From: Geminicoccaceae bacterium
Lineage (GTDB): Bacteria > Pseudomonadota > Alphaproteobacteria > Geminicoccales > Geminicoccaceae
Reading direction: 5' to 3'
Assembly: GCA_028285265.1 (NCBI GenBank)
Contig: JANQPX010000064.1
Span: 1-51,157, forward strand
DNA length: 51,157 nucleotides
The notes under the pieces are model-generated. The model was given only the letters and a program-made list of their open reading frames with translations, made no database searches and was not told where the DNA came from. The translations under genes and the position numbers were made by a program. Of the stretch, positions 8,767 to 17,355 are shown one piece after another (positions within the stretch are counted from its first letter, which is position 1; each line of letters opens with the position of its first letter).

Positions 8767-9816
8767 ATGCCGCTTCTGACGACGACGATCGGCGCTTATC
8801 CCAAGCCGTCTGAAGCGCCGGTGCCGATGTGGACCGGCATGGGCGAGGAGCGACGGTCCGCCCCAACCCAAGTCTATGATAGGTTTGTCGTTGATCAGTC
8901 CGACGAAACCAAGGCGATGCTGGACCGCATGACGATCGGTGCTGTAGCCGATCAGGTGGCTTGCGGGATCGACATACCCACCGACGGAGAAATTCGCCGC
9001 GAGCACTATGTCTACTACCATTGCCGCCATATCGACGGGATCGACTTCACCCATCTCTCCAAGAAAGTCATGCGTGACGGCTCGTGGACGGCGAGCGTGC
9101 CGACGGTGCGTGCTGAACTCCGTGCCGGCACGCCTTTCCTGGCCGACGATTGGCGCATTGCCCAGTCGGCGACGGACCGCGACGTCAAGATCACGGTGCC
9201 AGGCCCGCTAACGATCAGCGATACGATCGCCAATGACTACTATGCGGATCGCGCGGACCTGGCACGCGCGCTGGCGGATGCGATCAATGTCGAAATCCGT
9301 CGCCTCGCCGCCGCCGGTTGCAAGTGGATCCAGATCGACGAACCACTCTTTGCAAGGCAGGTTGAGGCCGCACGCGATTTTGGCGTTGAGTGTCTTGAGC
9401 GCTGCTTTTCAGGCTGTCCCGAGCCAGTCAATCGCGCAGTGCACATTTGCTGCGGCTACCCAGCCCGACTCGATGATCCCGATCCCGCCAAGGCCGATCC
9501 GGACTCCTATTTCGATTTGGCCGATGCGCTCGACAACGCTGCGATTGACGCCGTCTCGATCGAGGATGCCCACCGGCAGAATGACCTTGCCTTGCTGGAG
9601 AAATTTCAGCGGACGACCGTGATCCTCGGATTGGTGAACATTGCGAGCAGTCACGTCGAAGCGGTGGATGAGCTCAGCCTTCGCATCCGGGATGCGCTCG
9701 GCCATATCACCCACGAACGATTGATGCTTGCGCCCGACTGCGGCCTTGCGCTCCTCCCCCGCGACCTCGCCGTCGCCAAGCTGCGCAATCTATCCAGGGC
9801 GGCTCAGAACTCTTAG
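8767..9816 (+). CDS. MetE-like single-domain cobalamin-independent methyltransferase
   Basis: A 349-residue homologue of the C-terminal catalytic domain of cobalamin-independent methionine synthase. The zinc ligands are present: HIC (His226, Cys228), the Glu of SIEDAH (Glu266) and the Cys of APDCGL (Cys325), numbered from this start. Opening residues LLTTTIGAYPKP and the IDEPLF motif also fit. Full MetE is about 750 residues; this form lacks the N-terminal barrel, so its methyl donor is uncertain and may not be methyltetrahydrofolate. I chose the ATG at 8767 because AAAGGGAGGT lies 12 bases upstream; an ATG at 8734 would add 11 residues with no good ribosome site. It is divergent from the importer operon and shares its control region, so it may be co-regulated. 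Confidence 0.82.
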   Translation: MPLLTTTIGAYPKPSEAPVPMWTGMGEERRSAPTQVYDRFVVDQSDETKAMLDRMTIGAVADQVACGIDIPTDGEIRREHYVYYHCRHIDGIDFTHLSKKVMRDGSWTASVPTVRAELRAGTPFLADDWRIAQSATDRDVKITVPGPLTISDTIANDYYADRADLARALADAINVEIRRLAAAGCKWIQIDEPLFARQVEAARDFGVECLERCFSGCPEPVNRAVHICCGYPARLDDPDPAKADPDSYFDLADALDNAAIDAVSIEDAHRQNDLALLEKFQRTTVILGLVNIASSHVEAVDELSLRIRDALGHITHERLMLAPDCGLALLPRDLAVAKLRNLSRAAQNS

Positions 9817-9961
9817 AGCCGGGGCTTCACGATCTGGCAGCTTCAGATACCTCACACGATCAGAGTGTATAGGTCACGAAGATGAGGCATCGCTTTGCGC
9901 TCAAGTGACCCTTGGATTTTCGACACACAAAATGAGGCCAATGTCTGTCGGCTTTGTTCGT

Positions 9962-10471
9962 TCAGCCCTTGGGAAGGTATCGATAGACTAGGTCTTCTGA
10001 ATCCTGTTTCGGAGCTGAATGATCGATGGAGCCACTTAGTCGCTCCGCAACGGCAATAGACCGGATGTTGCGAGGATCAATGTAGCTTACAAGAGTGCTC
10101 ACCTTGAGCTTGTTGAAAGCCCAATCAAGAAAAGCTCGCGCAGCTTCGGTTACATATCCATTGCCTTCGTATTCTTCATAGACCTGCCATCCCAACTCGC
10201 GCTCTGGGAAGAGCGGACCAGCGTTGATGTCCACGATTCCAACGCATTCGCCCGTTGCCTGCAGCTCGATGGATAATCCTCCGTGACCATAGAGCAGCCA
10301 CAGCGCTACTTCGTGACAGAAAATCCCCCAAGCCTCTCGAACGTCATAAGGTCCTCCCATCCCTTCTGAGCGTGATGAGGCTAAGAACTCTGCGAACTTG
10401 TCGAAGTCATCGCACACGATCGGGCGGAGCGTTAAGCGTTCGGTCGCAAGTGTAGGTGCTTCGTTCTGCAT
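9962..10471 (-). CDS. GNAT acetyltransferase, RimJ/RimL-like
   Basis: A 169-residue Gcn5-related N-acetyltransferase. The N-terminus TERLTLRPIV is the hallmark of the RimJ/RimL subgroup. The acetyl-CoA pyrophosphate-binding region is EEYEGNGYVTEAARAF, and NIRSIAVAERLS is the usual closing motif. Such enzymes acetylate protein N-termini, small amines or antibiotics; the substrate here is unknown. The frame is open further upstream (to 10588), but the ATG at 10469-10471 puts the family start ten residues in. It stands alone between the MetE-like gene and a non-coding stretch. Confidence 0.8.
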   Translation of the reverse strand: MQNEAPTLATERLTLRPIVCDDFDKFAEFLASSRSEGMGGPYDVREAWGIFCHEVALWLLYGHGGLSIELQATGECVGIVDINAGPLFPERELGWQVYEEYEGNGYVTEAARAFLDWAFNKLKVSTLVSYIDPRNIRSIAVAERLSGSIDHSAPKQDSEDLVYRYLPKG

Positions 10472-10942
10472 TGGGCCGATCTGCTGCATCTTCGAACCAT
10501 CCCTAAGAGCCATCGGTCTCCTTGCTATATGACAAGTACTAGAGGTCCCTAAAAGGACTATGCCTATAGCATTCGCAGGCCATCGCAAGTGACTCCTTCA
10601 GGTCTCAAAGCTTCCGCCTCTTAGTGCCTGCAACCGTTGTGCAACGGCCGCCTCACCGGGAATCGCTGCAAGGGTTGGCTCTTCGGCGCGAACCAGCCAC
10701 CATTGAGTGATTGGCGGAGGCCACTTCATTCCGCAGCCAGGGCCCCTTTCCCAACGGATGTGCAATAATGACTTTGCGCTCCTCCAACGCCCATTTGCGC
10801 CCTGGTTCGAGCCACTCGCAACGTCCCATTTTACCTCTAGTCTTCCGAAAAAAGAGTCTTGTGCTGCCAATCGATTGAAAACAAAGGACCTTGCCCCCCA
10901 TCACGCCTGTCTGAGACGGTCGGGGAAATTCGGACAAGATGA
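10472..10942. other. intergenic stretch without a supported gene
   Basis: Open frames exist on both strands here (for example 10653-10937 minus and 10707-10982 plus), but none has a recognisable motif or a convincing ribosome site. The stretch separates the GNAT gene from the iolB-like remnant, so part of it may be eroded sequence of the same lost gene. I could not find the middle part of IolB in any frame. Confidence 0.5.
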
Positions 10943-11094
10943 TTTGAGACGAGCTCGCCGCACGGCAATCATCTATGCGTAGCCCCCTATGGCTTTGAGA
11001 TGTACTATCTGAACGTTAGGGTCGACCCTCTCCGCAAATGGCGCTTCGTTGCAGCGCCCGAAGTCGAATGGATTTTGGAGAGAGACAGCTGACC
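10943..11094 (+). pseudogene. C-terminal remnant of an IolB-like isomerase
   Basis: A 50-residue frame, opened by a stop at 10940-10942 and closed by TGA at 11092-11094, reads PHGNHLCVAPYGFEMYYLNV and then LRKWRFVAAPEVEWI. This matches the end of 5-deoxy-glucuronate isomerase (IolB), where a PHGxHPVxAxPGYxxYYLxV segment precedes the C-terminus. It also aligns with the intact IolB-like protein at 20.2 kb (GYHPCCALPGYEMYYF). The rest of the protein, including the metal-binding cupin motifs, is missing. It is a remnant of a second, older iolB copy beside the inositol importer. Confidence 0.6.
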
Positions 11095-11325
11095 GCTTAG
11101 TCCAGGACGAAATGTCAAACCCAAGCCTGGGCGAGATCTGTCCGCGTCGACGCAATGAGGCTATCGGTGATTGTGAAGGTTGGTGTCGAAGCATGCTGGA
11201 AGATGATGCCCAACCTGCTGCGACGCTGATCCGCGGACATCGTCTATGACGCCTTTGAGGTGGGTGTTCCAACCGTCCAATAAATTAACAGCGTGTTCGA
11301 ACTTTCTCCGTCGAGGCGCGCCACT

Positions 11326-12117
11326 TCACACCGTGCCGCCCAGCGAGCCTTCCAGTTCGGCGAGCTCCTGACCACCGGCCATCATGTCCTGCAGTTCTTC
11401 GGGCGTGATCTTGCCGCGTTCGGCCGTTCCCAAGGTCTTGCCGCGATTCAGGACGGTGAAGCGATCGCCGACTGCAAGAGCATGACGGACATTATGGGTG
11501 ATGAAGACGACTGCAATGCCTGATTTTCTGACCTTATCGACCGTGGCCAGCACGTTGGAGGTCTGACGCACGCCGAGCGCTGAGGTCGGCTCATCAAGGA
11601 TGAGGACCTTGGCACCGAAATGGACCGCGCGGGAGATCGCGACGGTCTGTCGCTCGCCGCCAGAGAGTGTACCAACCGCCTGGTCCGGGCCCCGAAGATT
11701 GATGCCCATCTTCTTCATTTCTTCCATCGTGACCCGGTCGGCATAGTCATGGTCATAGAACGACATGCCGAGGATCTTCTTGGTCGGCTCGTTGCCCATG
11801 AAGAAGTTTCTTGCGACCGACATCAGGGGGATCATGGCGAGATCCTGATAGACAGTGGCGATGCCGGCCGAGATGGCATCGCGCGGATCATCAAAGCTGA
11901 GCGGTTTGTCCTCGAAATAGATCTTGCCCTTGGTCGGCTTGTGCACGCCGGACATGGTCTTGATGAAGGTCGACTTGCCGGCGCCATTGTCACCGAGGAG
12001 GCAGTGGCACTCACCGCCATAGACATCAAGGGAGACACCGGCAAGTGCTATGACCGTACCGAAATGCTTCTCGATGTCGATCATGCGGATGATGGGTTTT
12101 TCGGATCGGCCGGCCAT
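11326..12117 (-). CDS. inositol/fructose-type ABC importer ATPase (FrcA/IatA-like)
   Basis: A 263-residue ATPase of the CUT2 class carrying a single nucleotide-binding domain, as in FrcA, where RbsA-type relatives have two. Walker A is GDNGAGKST at 42-50, the signature LSGGERQ is near 154 and Walker B ends LILDEPTSALG. It powers the permease encoded just upstream (1 base between the genes). With the binding protein at 13.6-14.6 kb it forms a complete importer. Position next to inositol-catabolic genes under a shared operator makes myo-inositol, or a related inositol, the likely substrate; by sequence alone fructose, ribose or mannose are equally possible. Confidence 0.9.
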   Translation of the reverse strand: MAGRSEKPIIRMIDIEKHFGTVIALAGVSLDVYGGECHCLLGDNGAGKSTFIKTMSGVHKPTKGKIYFEDKPLSFDDPRDAISAGIATVYQDLAMIPLMSVARNFFMGNEPTKKILGMSFYDHDYADRVTMEEMKKMGINLRGPDQAVGTLSGGERQTVAISRAVHFGAKVLILDEPTSALGVRQTSNVLATVDKVRKSGIAVVFITHNVRHALAVGDRFTVLNRGKTLGTAERGKITPEELQDMMAGGQELAELEGSLGGTV

Positions 12118-12118
12118 C

Positions 12119-13240
12119 TCAGCGCTCCCCGGTGATCATGCGGCGGATATAGGTGTTCAGGATCACGGCCATCAGCAGGATGAGACCGAGGAACACACGG
12201 AAGAGCGAGCTTTCGACGCCTGCGAAGAACAACCCCTGCTGGACCACGCCGAAGATCAAGGCGCCCAAGGCGGCGCCGATCACCGAGCCATAGCCACCAG
12301 TGAGAAGGGCGCCGCCGATGACCACCGCGATGATCGCCTCGAACTCTTTCAGGAGACCTCGATCAGCGCCGGCCGAGCCGAATTCCATGACCTGGCAGGT
12401 GGCGAAGACCGTCGCGCAAAAAGCGGTGAACATGAACATCAGGATCTTCACCCTGTTCACCGGCACGCCGACGTACCGCGCGGCCTGGGCGTCACCGCCA
12501 GTCGCGTAGATCCAATTGCCGAATGTGGTGCGGGTCAGCAGCACATGCCCGAAAATGATGAGGAGGATGGCCCAGACGATGAGCATCGGCACGCCATCGA
12601 CCAGTGGCTGTCCGGCGCGGTTGCCCTGAGCAAAGGTGGCAATGAGGCCCACGTCGCCCATCCATTGGAAAAAGCCGGTCAGGATCTTGCCGCCGAATAT
12701 CGGGGCGAGCCAGTCGCCCTCAGCCGCGTCTTTGATGCCGCCAATAATGGTTTTGCGTTCGATCAGCTGCGGTAGAAAAATCGTGAAGCCGCGCAGGATA
12801 AAGAGAAAGGCGAGCGTGACGATGAAGCTCGGGAGGCCAGTCCGGATCACGATGAAGCCATTCAGAGCACCGATGGCGATACAAAGGACGAAGGTTAGAA
12901 CGATCGACAGCCAAACGGGCCAGCCAAGGGTGACCGTGAAGATCGCGATCATCATGCCGGCAAAACCGATCATGGAGCCGACTGAGAGGTCGAATTCGCC
13001 AGCGATCATTAGGAGGCAGGCGCCGACGGCAATGACCATGAATTGCGCCGACACGATCGACCAGTTCATGATGCCCTGACTGTTGAACATGCCGCTGTCG
13101 AACGCGAACAGGAAAAAGAAGACGAAGACCAGCACCGTACCGCAAATGCCGCCCAACTCAGGGCGGATCAGGGCTTTGCGGATGAAGGACATCTCCTTGA
13201 TACGTTCATCGGCGGTCGTGCCGGATGTTGTCGTCGCCAT
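12119..13240 (-). CDS. ABC importer permease (FrcC/IatP-like, CUT2 class)
   Basis: A 373-residue membrane protein with about ten hydrophobic segments and CUT2 signatures: GEFDLSVGSMIGFAGM near 105-120, GALNGFIVIRTGLPSFIVTLAF near 145-165, and GGDAQAARYVGVPVNRVK near 250. It forms the homodimeric channel of the importer with the ATPase encoded downstream. The start ATG at 13240 follows GGGAGGT. It is separated from its binding-protein gene by 376 bases that include a strong hairpin, so it may be expressed at a lower level than the binding protein. Confidence 0.9.
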   Translation of the reverse strand: MATTTSGTTADERIKEMSFIRKALIRPELGGICGTVLVFVFFFLFAFDSGMFNSQGIMNWSIVSAQFMVIAVGACLLMIAGEFDLSVGSMIGFAGMMIAIFTVTLGWPVWLSIVLTFVLCIAIGALNGFIVIRTGLPSFIVTLAFLFILRGFTIFLPQLIERKTIIGGIKDAAEGDWLAPIFGGKILTGFFQWMGDVGLIATFAQGNRAGQPLVDGVPMLIVWAILLIIFGHVLLTRTTFGNWIYATGGDAQAARYVGVPVNRVKILMFMFTAFCATVFATCQVMEFGSAGADRGLLKEFEAIIAVVIGGALLTGGYGSVIGAALGALIFGVVQQGLFFAGVESSLFRVFLGLILLMAVILNTYIRRMITGER

Positions 13241-13540
13241 CTTTATGGACCTCCCTGCTAAGAGCCCGTTTCAGATATTATCGAGCGATTTCATAGCCTT
13301 GTCCATGAGCGAATGCGAGGAGCTTGGTGTGGCGCACCGCAAGCGCAGACGCCAAGGATCCAAACATCCCACTGGACTATCAAAAGAGTCGTCTTGCAGC
13401 CGGTTCAGGCTTGGTCATGAGGCATCGACCGATAGCTGCATCGCCCTTCACCTTCTTCCTCCCCTAGTCTCGACCGCAAGTCGATGAAATCATTCGATCA
13501 TCTCTAAAATGAGCTCTCACGTCCCTTTTCTGGTCGGCTC
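13241..13540. other. intergenic spacer inside the importer operon, no gene seen
   Basis: The spacer between the binding-protein and permease genes contains only short frames without motifs. Its right end carries the hairpin annotated separately. It is unusually long for such an operon. Confidence 0.5.
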
Positions 13541-13584
13541 TAGAAAGAAAGGGCCGGTGTTCGCTCCATCGAGACGAACACCGG
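13541..13584 (-). terminator. hairpin with T-rich tail after the binding-protein gene
   Basis: On the minus strand CCGGTGTTCG (13575-13584) pairs perfectly with CGAACACCGG (13554-13563) across an 11-base loop. The T-rich run CCCTTTCTTTCTA follows at 13541-13553. It lies 33 bases past the binding-protein stop and before the permease gene. It could be a partial terminator or a 3' mRNA stabiliser that raises binding-protein output over the membrane subunits, as is common in importer operons. Confidence 0.75.
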
Positions 13585-13616
13585 TTCTTCGTCAGGCGTT
13601 ACGCCATGCGGAAACC

Positions 13617-14564
13617 TTAACGGTATTCGCCGGCGAATTCTTCGACCTTCTCCAGTCCGTCGGCGGTCACGAAGCCGGGGCCGGAGTTGATGTTGTTGCC
13701 GGGGAGAACGCCATAGCGGTCCCAATTGGCGAGGATCACGACCGGGAGATAGGCCTGCAGGAAGGGCTGCTGATCGATACCCCACTGGATCGTGCCGTCC
13801 TTGATCCCCTTCACGATCTCGGTGCCGAGGTCGAAGGTGCCGAAATAGATCTCGCCGGCCATGCCGTTTTCCTGGAGCGCTGCGATGGTCGGATCGGCAG
13901 AAACCGGGCCGAGGGTCAGGATACCGTCGGTGTCAGGATTGGCCGAGAGATAGGCGAGCACCTTGTTCTTGATTTCGGCGGGGTCCGTGCCGCTGTCCAT
14001 CATGGCGTCGCCGAGATCGATGCCGAGGCCATCGGCAAAACCGCGGCAGCGCTCGCCGACGGTCGGCTGCTGGATGGCGTGGTTGACGCAGAGAAACTTG
14101 GTAACACCATCATCCTTGGCGCGCTGGCCTGCGGCAACACCAGCCTCATATTCCGGCTGGCCGACATACATGAGGGCGCCAACCTCGCGCGCCTGCTCGG
14201 CGGTGCCGGTGTTCATGATGATGACGTCGATGCCCTGATCGGTTGCTGCCGTAATCGGGCCTTTCAGCACGTCGAAATCGGCGAGGGTGGTGATGATGCC
14301 GTCCGGCTGGGAGGCAGCGGCCTGCTCGATGATACGCGCCATGTCGGCGATATCGCCCGTCGGCGGGTTGCGATATTCGACCTCGACACCGACCTGCTCG
14401 CCTGCAAGCGCGATGCCGTTCTTGATGGTGTTCCACCAGCTATCGCTATCCGGAGCATGGCTGACGAGGACGTATTTTTCTCCTTCGGCTGATGCGACGC
14501 CCGGCAGCAACGCTGTCGCGGCAACACCGGCTGCGAGCATGAGGGTCTTCACGGAAAATGTCAT
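13617..14564 (-). CDS. periplasmic inositol/sugar-binding protein (FrcB/IbpA-like)
   Basis: A 315-residue type-I periplasmic binding protein. The signal peptide is MTFSVKTLMLAAGVAATALL ending VASA, with likely cleavage before EGEKYVLVSH. The ligand-site text SDSWWNTIKNG and NPPTGDIADMARIIEQA is typical of the FrcB/RbsB family. I chose the ATG at 14562-14564, preceded by GGGAGA, because it begins exactly at the signal peptide; the frame runs 33 residues further with no family match. The palindromic operator at 14657-14674 lies between this gene and the divergent LacI gene. Ligand is inferred to be an inositol from the surrounding iol genes. Confidence 0.9.
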   Translation of the reverse strand: MTFSVKTLMLAAGVAATALLPGVASAEGEKYVLVSHAPDSDSWWNTIKNGIALAGEQVGVEVEYRNPPTGDIADMARIIEQAAASQPDGIITTLADFDVLKGPITAATDQGIDVIIMNTGTAEQAREVGALMYVGQPEYEAGVAAGQRAKDDGVTKFLCVNHAIQQPTVGERCRGFADGLGIDLGDAMMDSGTDPAEIKNKVLAYLSANPDTDGILTLGPVSADPTIAALQENGMAGEIYFGTFDLGTEIVKGIKDGTIQWGIDQQPFLQAYLPVVILANWDRYGVLPGNNINSGPGFVTADGLEKVEEFAGEYR

Positions 14565-14656
14565 CGAAGTCTCCCAGATTGGTCGTTCATCATTCTTGGC
14601 GAGGACGGAGCGCTCATTCGCTCTCCTGCGCAATAAAGAAGCATAGCTCAGTCTTT

Positions 14657-14674
14657 TTTGCAACCGGTTGCAAA
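14657..14674. promoter_or_regulatory. LacI-type operator, importer/regulator promoter
   Basis: TTTGCAACCGGTTGCAAA is a perfect 18-bp palindrome, lying 93 bases before the binding-protein start and 76 bases before the divergent lacI-type gene. The same 18 bases recur at 17262-17279. It is a strong candidate site for the LacI protein encoded at 14750-15754, giving control of the importer and autoregulation. Confidence 0.82.
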
Positions 14675-14749
14675 TCTGCTCTTGCCGCGCGATAACATGA
14701 AGGGCAGGGGTAATGGGAGGTCGTGATTGCGGTTCTTGGAAAGAATCCG

Positions 14750-15754
14750 ATGTCCGTGACGCTACGAGAGGTGGCGGAGCGTGCCGGTGTATCGCGTTCG
14801 GCCGTTTCGCGAACGTTCACGGAAGGGGCTTCCGTGTCCGAAAAAACGCGGCGGAAGGTCGAGGCGGCGGCGGCGGAGCTTGGCTACAGCCCGAATGCCC
14901 TGGCTTCGAGCCTGACCACCGGCCGGACCAAGATGATCGGCCTGATCTCCAACAATTTTCACAATCCGGTTTTCCTGCAGGTCTTCGATCTTTTCACCCG
15001 TGGGCTGCAAAACCGAGGGCTCCGCCCGCTCCTGGTAAACCTCACGGATGAGACCGACCCTGAAGGCTCGGTTCGAATGCTCCAACAATACTCAGTGGAT
15101 GGCGTGATCGTTGCTTCCTCGACCCTGCCGGTAACCTTTGCGCGCGCCTTTCGAGATGCCGGCATGCCGGTGGTGCATTCCTTCGGCCGCCCTGCCGCCT
15201 CGCCTAATGTCCACGTTGTCGGCATCGACAACGTCGCCTGCGGGCGGCTTGCTATCCAGGCGCTGATAGAGCGGGGTTATAGCCGAATCGCCTTTTTGGG
15301 CGGGCCAGAAAGCGCAACATCGACGCAGGACCGTTTGAGCGGCTTCCTAAGCGAGATGGCCAAGCAAAGCGATGTGGAGGCGAGCTTTAGCTTCGCCTCG
15401 GCCTATGCCTTCGAGGCAGGGCGCGTTGAGATGACAAGACTCCTGGCCGAGGGGCCGCCAGCGGAAGCGTATTTCTGCGGCGACGATGTCCTGTCGATCG
15501 GCGCGCTTTCTGCCGTCCAATCCCATGGATTGCGGGTGCCTGAAGATATCGGGCTCATGGGGCTGAACGATATGGAGATGGCCGGCTGGCAGAACATTAA
15601 CCTCACCACGATCCGCCAGCCGATCGGTGAGATCATCGAAGCCTCGATCGACCTGATCGCGGCCATGCTCGTCGATCCCGGACAGGAGCCAAAGGCACGA
15701 CTCTTCCCATGCGCGTTGGTCGAGAGAGGGACGCTCAGACCGGTTTCTGACTAA
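14750..15754 (+). CDS. LacI-family repressor of the inositol locus
   Basis: A 334-residue LacI/GalR regulator. The helix-turn-helix is TLREVAERAGVSRSAVSRTF, followed by the hinge LGYSPNALASSLTT and an effector-binding domain starting MIGLISNNFHNPVF. I place the start at the ATG at 14750, with GGAAAGAA four bases upstream. A GTG at 14723 is possible, but its GGGAGG is only two bases away. Two identical palindromes flank the divergent promoters of the importer (14657) and of the iolD operon (17262), so this protein probably represses both until an inositol-derived effector appears. Role fits IolR-like control in other proteobacteria, though RpiR-type IolR is the commoner solution there. Confidence 0.88.
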   Translation: MSVTLREVAERAGVSRSAVSRTFTEGASVSEKTRRKVEAAAAELGYSPNALASSLTTGRTKMIGLISNNFHNPVFLQVFDLFTRGLQNRGLRPLLVNLTDETDPEGSVRMLQQYSVDGVIVASSTLPVTFARAFRDAGMPVVHSFGRPAASPNVHVVGIDNVACGRLAIQALIERGYSRIAFLGGPESATSTQDRLSGFLSEMAKQSDVEASFSFASAYAFEAGRVEMTRLLAEGPPAEAYFCGDDVLSIGALSAVQSHGLRVPEDIGLMGLNDMEMAGWQNINLTTIRQPIGEIIEASIDLIAAMLVDPGQEPKARLFPCALVERGTLRPVSD

Positions 15755-15781
15755 GTTGTACGGTGCGGTCTACGATGATCC

Positions 15782-16126
15782 TCATCGAACCTGCAGCGGC
15801 CCTCTCTGCCCAACCACACTTATTGGGCTAGACGGAGCCGGTCCACGTCCCCGTCCAACTCCCCGGTCATGGGATGGGCGGAAAGCAGCACCGCCGATCG
15901 GCTCCAGATCAAGCTCGGAAAGCGCATCCTTTTGCGCCGTCGGATCCTCCGGCATGTAGCCGATGGGGCCGAGGCCGATGCTCCGCTGGCCAGCCTCGGC
16001 GTTTTCCTTGAGCACGCTGCGCCAGTCCGGATGTCTCGGATCTTCAGCGAGTTCGACACCAGAAGAGCAAGGCGCATTGCCAATCTGAATGGTCGTATCC
16101 TCTCTCCGAAATAGCCGACTGATCAA
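15782..16126 (-). pseudogene. truncated IolE-like sugar isomerase/dehydratase
   Basis: The N-terminal part of an IolE-like (inosose dehydratase, xylose-isomerase-like TIM barrel) protein is readable on the minus strand: IQIGNAPCSSGVELAEDP, PDWRSVLKENAEAG, LGPIGYMPEDP and IGGAAFRPSHD. The similarity ends near 15886; the frame then runs into unrelated residues and stops. About 70 of some 290 residues remain. The family usually has CSWG and ELGP where this copy has CSSG and GLGP, so it is drifting. The open frame begins with a TTG overlapping the dehydrogenase stop. The loss removes the dehydratase step from this locus. Confidence 0.72.
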
Positions 16127-17223
16127 AAGTCGCTGACGGTTTGCCAGGACCTAGTGCGATCCGATTCGCGTATCGCTGCAACTGTGCGGGCGACCTCCAG
16201 GCCCTCCTCGAAGGTCGGCCAGACGTTCTTGCCGGTCTCGATCGCGGTCAAGAAATCCTTGGCTTCGATGATGATCTGATCTTGATAGCCGGTGCCATGC
16301 CCTGCTCCCTGGCAAAAGGCCAGATAGTCCGGATGCTCCGGTCCTGTAAGGATTTTTCGGAAACCGCGCTGACTTTCAGGACCCTCCATCAGATAGAGAA
16401 ACACAGCGTTCTGGTCTTCCTGATCGAAGCGGATGGCGCCCTTGGTGCCGTTGATCTCGTAGGCGTAGCCCATCTTTCGTCCACTCGCGACGCGACTGAA
16501 GTAGAGATGGCCCATGGTGCCGCGTTCGAAACGGCACATCAGATGCGCCTGATCATCATTGGAAGCATCGCCGCACTTCGCATGCACGGTCTCGAGTTCG
16601 GCATTCAGCTCCTTGATCGGCCCCATTAGGGCCCGTGCAGCGTTAATCATGTGTGGGGCGAGATCACCCATACAGCCATTGGCCTCCCCTGCATTGCGCC
16701 AGGTCGGCGCAGCACCCGGATCGGCATCGAAATCCTCGGTATGTTCCCCGCGAAACCAGGTAACATCTCCGATCACACCATTCTCGATCAGTTTTCGCGC
16801 GAATTGAGAAGCGGGGGTGCGGATGTAATTGAAGCCGATCATGTTGATGGAGCCTGAAGCCCTGGCCGCGGCGACCATGGCTTTAGCGTCATCCAGCGAT
16901 GCACCGAGCGGCTTTTCGCAAAGAACCGGTTTTTTGGACGCAAAGGCAGCTTCGGCGATGAGACGATGGGTCGTTTGCGGGGATGCGATGACAACGGCCT
17001 CGACCGCGGGATCAGCGACCAGTTCCTGCCAGTTCTTGGCGGCCCGGCGATAGCCGAATTTCTCGGCGAGACGCTGTCCCGACTCTGGCGTTGAGCCAGC
17101 GACCATCTCCAGCCTCGGGCGAAGCCCTGTTTCGAAGGTGGCGCCTACGGCCGCCATGGCCACGGCGTGCGCCTTCCCCATGTAGCCGCCACCGACAATA
17201 CCGATCCCGATTTCCTTAGCCAA
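16123..17223 (-). CDS. Gfo/Idh/MocA oxidoreductase, probable inositol dehydrogenase
   Basis: A 366-residue NAD(P)-dependent dehydrogenase of the Gfo/Idh/MocA family. The Rossmann fold opens with IGIVGGGYMGKAHA, and the conserved EKPLG motif, whose Lys acts in catalysis, follows around residue 100. C-terminal motifs MGDLAPHMINAARALMGP and AYEINGTKGAIRF are also present. I choose TTG at 17221-17223 as start because GGGGAGGT is four bases upstream; the frame is open for 15 more residues. The family includes myo- and scyllo-inositol dehydrogenases (IolG, IolX), and the gene is divergent from iolD with a shared operator. Oxidation of an inositol to an inosose is therefore likely, but which isomer is unknown. 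Confidence 0.85.
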   Translation of the reverse strand: MAKEIGIGIVGGGYMGKAHAVAMAAVGATFETGLRPRLEMVAGSTPESGQRLAEKFGYRRAAKNWQELVADPAVEAVVIASPQTTHRLIAEAAFASKKPVLCEKPLGASLDDAKAMVAAARASGSINMIGFNYIRTPASQFARKLIENGVIGDVTWFRGEHTEDFDADPGAAPTWRNAGEANGCMGDLAPHMINAARALMGPIKELNAELETVHAKCGDASNDDQAHLMCRFERGTMGHLYFSRVASGRKMGYAYEINGTKGAIRFDQEDQNAVFLYLMEGPESQRGFRKILTGPEHPDYLAFCQGAGHGTGYQDQIIIEAKDFLTAIETGKNVWPTFEEGLEVARTVAAIRESDRTRSWQTVSDF

Positions 17224-17261
17224 GTAAACCTCCCCTTCGGCCGCTGCGATGCGACAAATGA

Positions 17262-17279
17262 TTTGCAACCGGTTGCAAA
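17262..17279. promoter_or_regulatory. LacI-type operator between dehydrogenase and iolD
   Basis: A second exact copy of TTTGCAACCGGTTGCAAA lies 38 bases before the dehydrogenase TTG and 76 bases before the iolD TTG. Identity over all 18 bases with the site at 14657-14674 defines a local regulon: importer, repressor, dehydrogenase and iolD-C-B-J. Confidence 0.84.
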
Positions 17280-17355
17280 ATGGGTATCTTCATTTGGGCG
17301 ACGTGGTCAATCGAAAACCGATGGGGTCGCGCAATTTCTCGACAGGGAGGTAAGC

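Noticed and set aside
10598..11272. several 70-100-residue frames between the GNAT and importer genes
   Set aside because: None has a motif, a good start or conserved-looking composition; only the IolB-like fragment in this stretch is supported.
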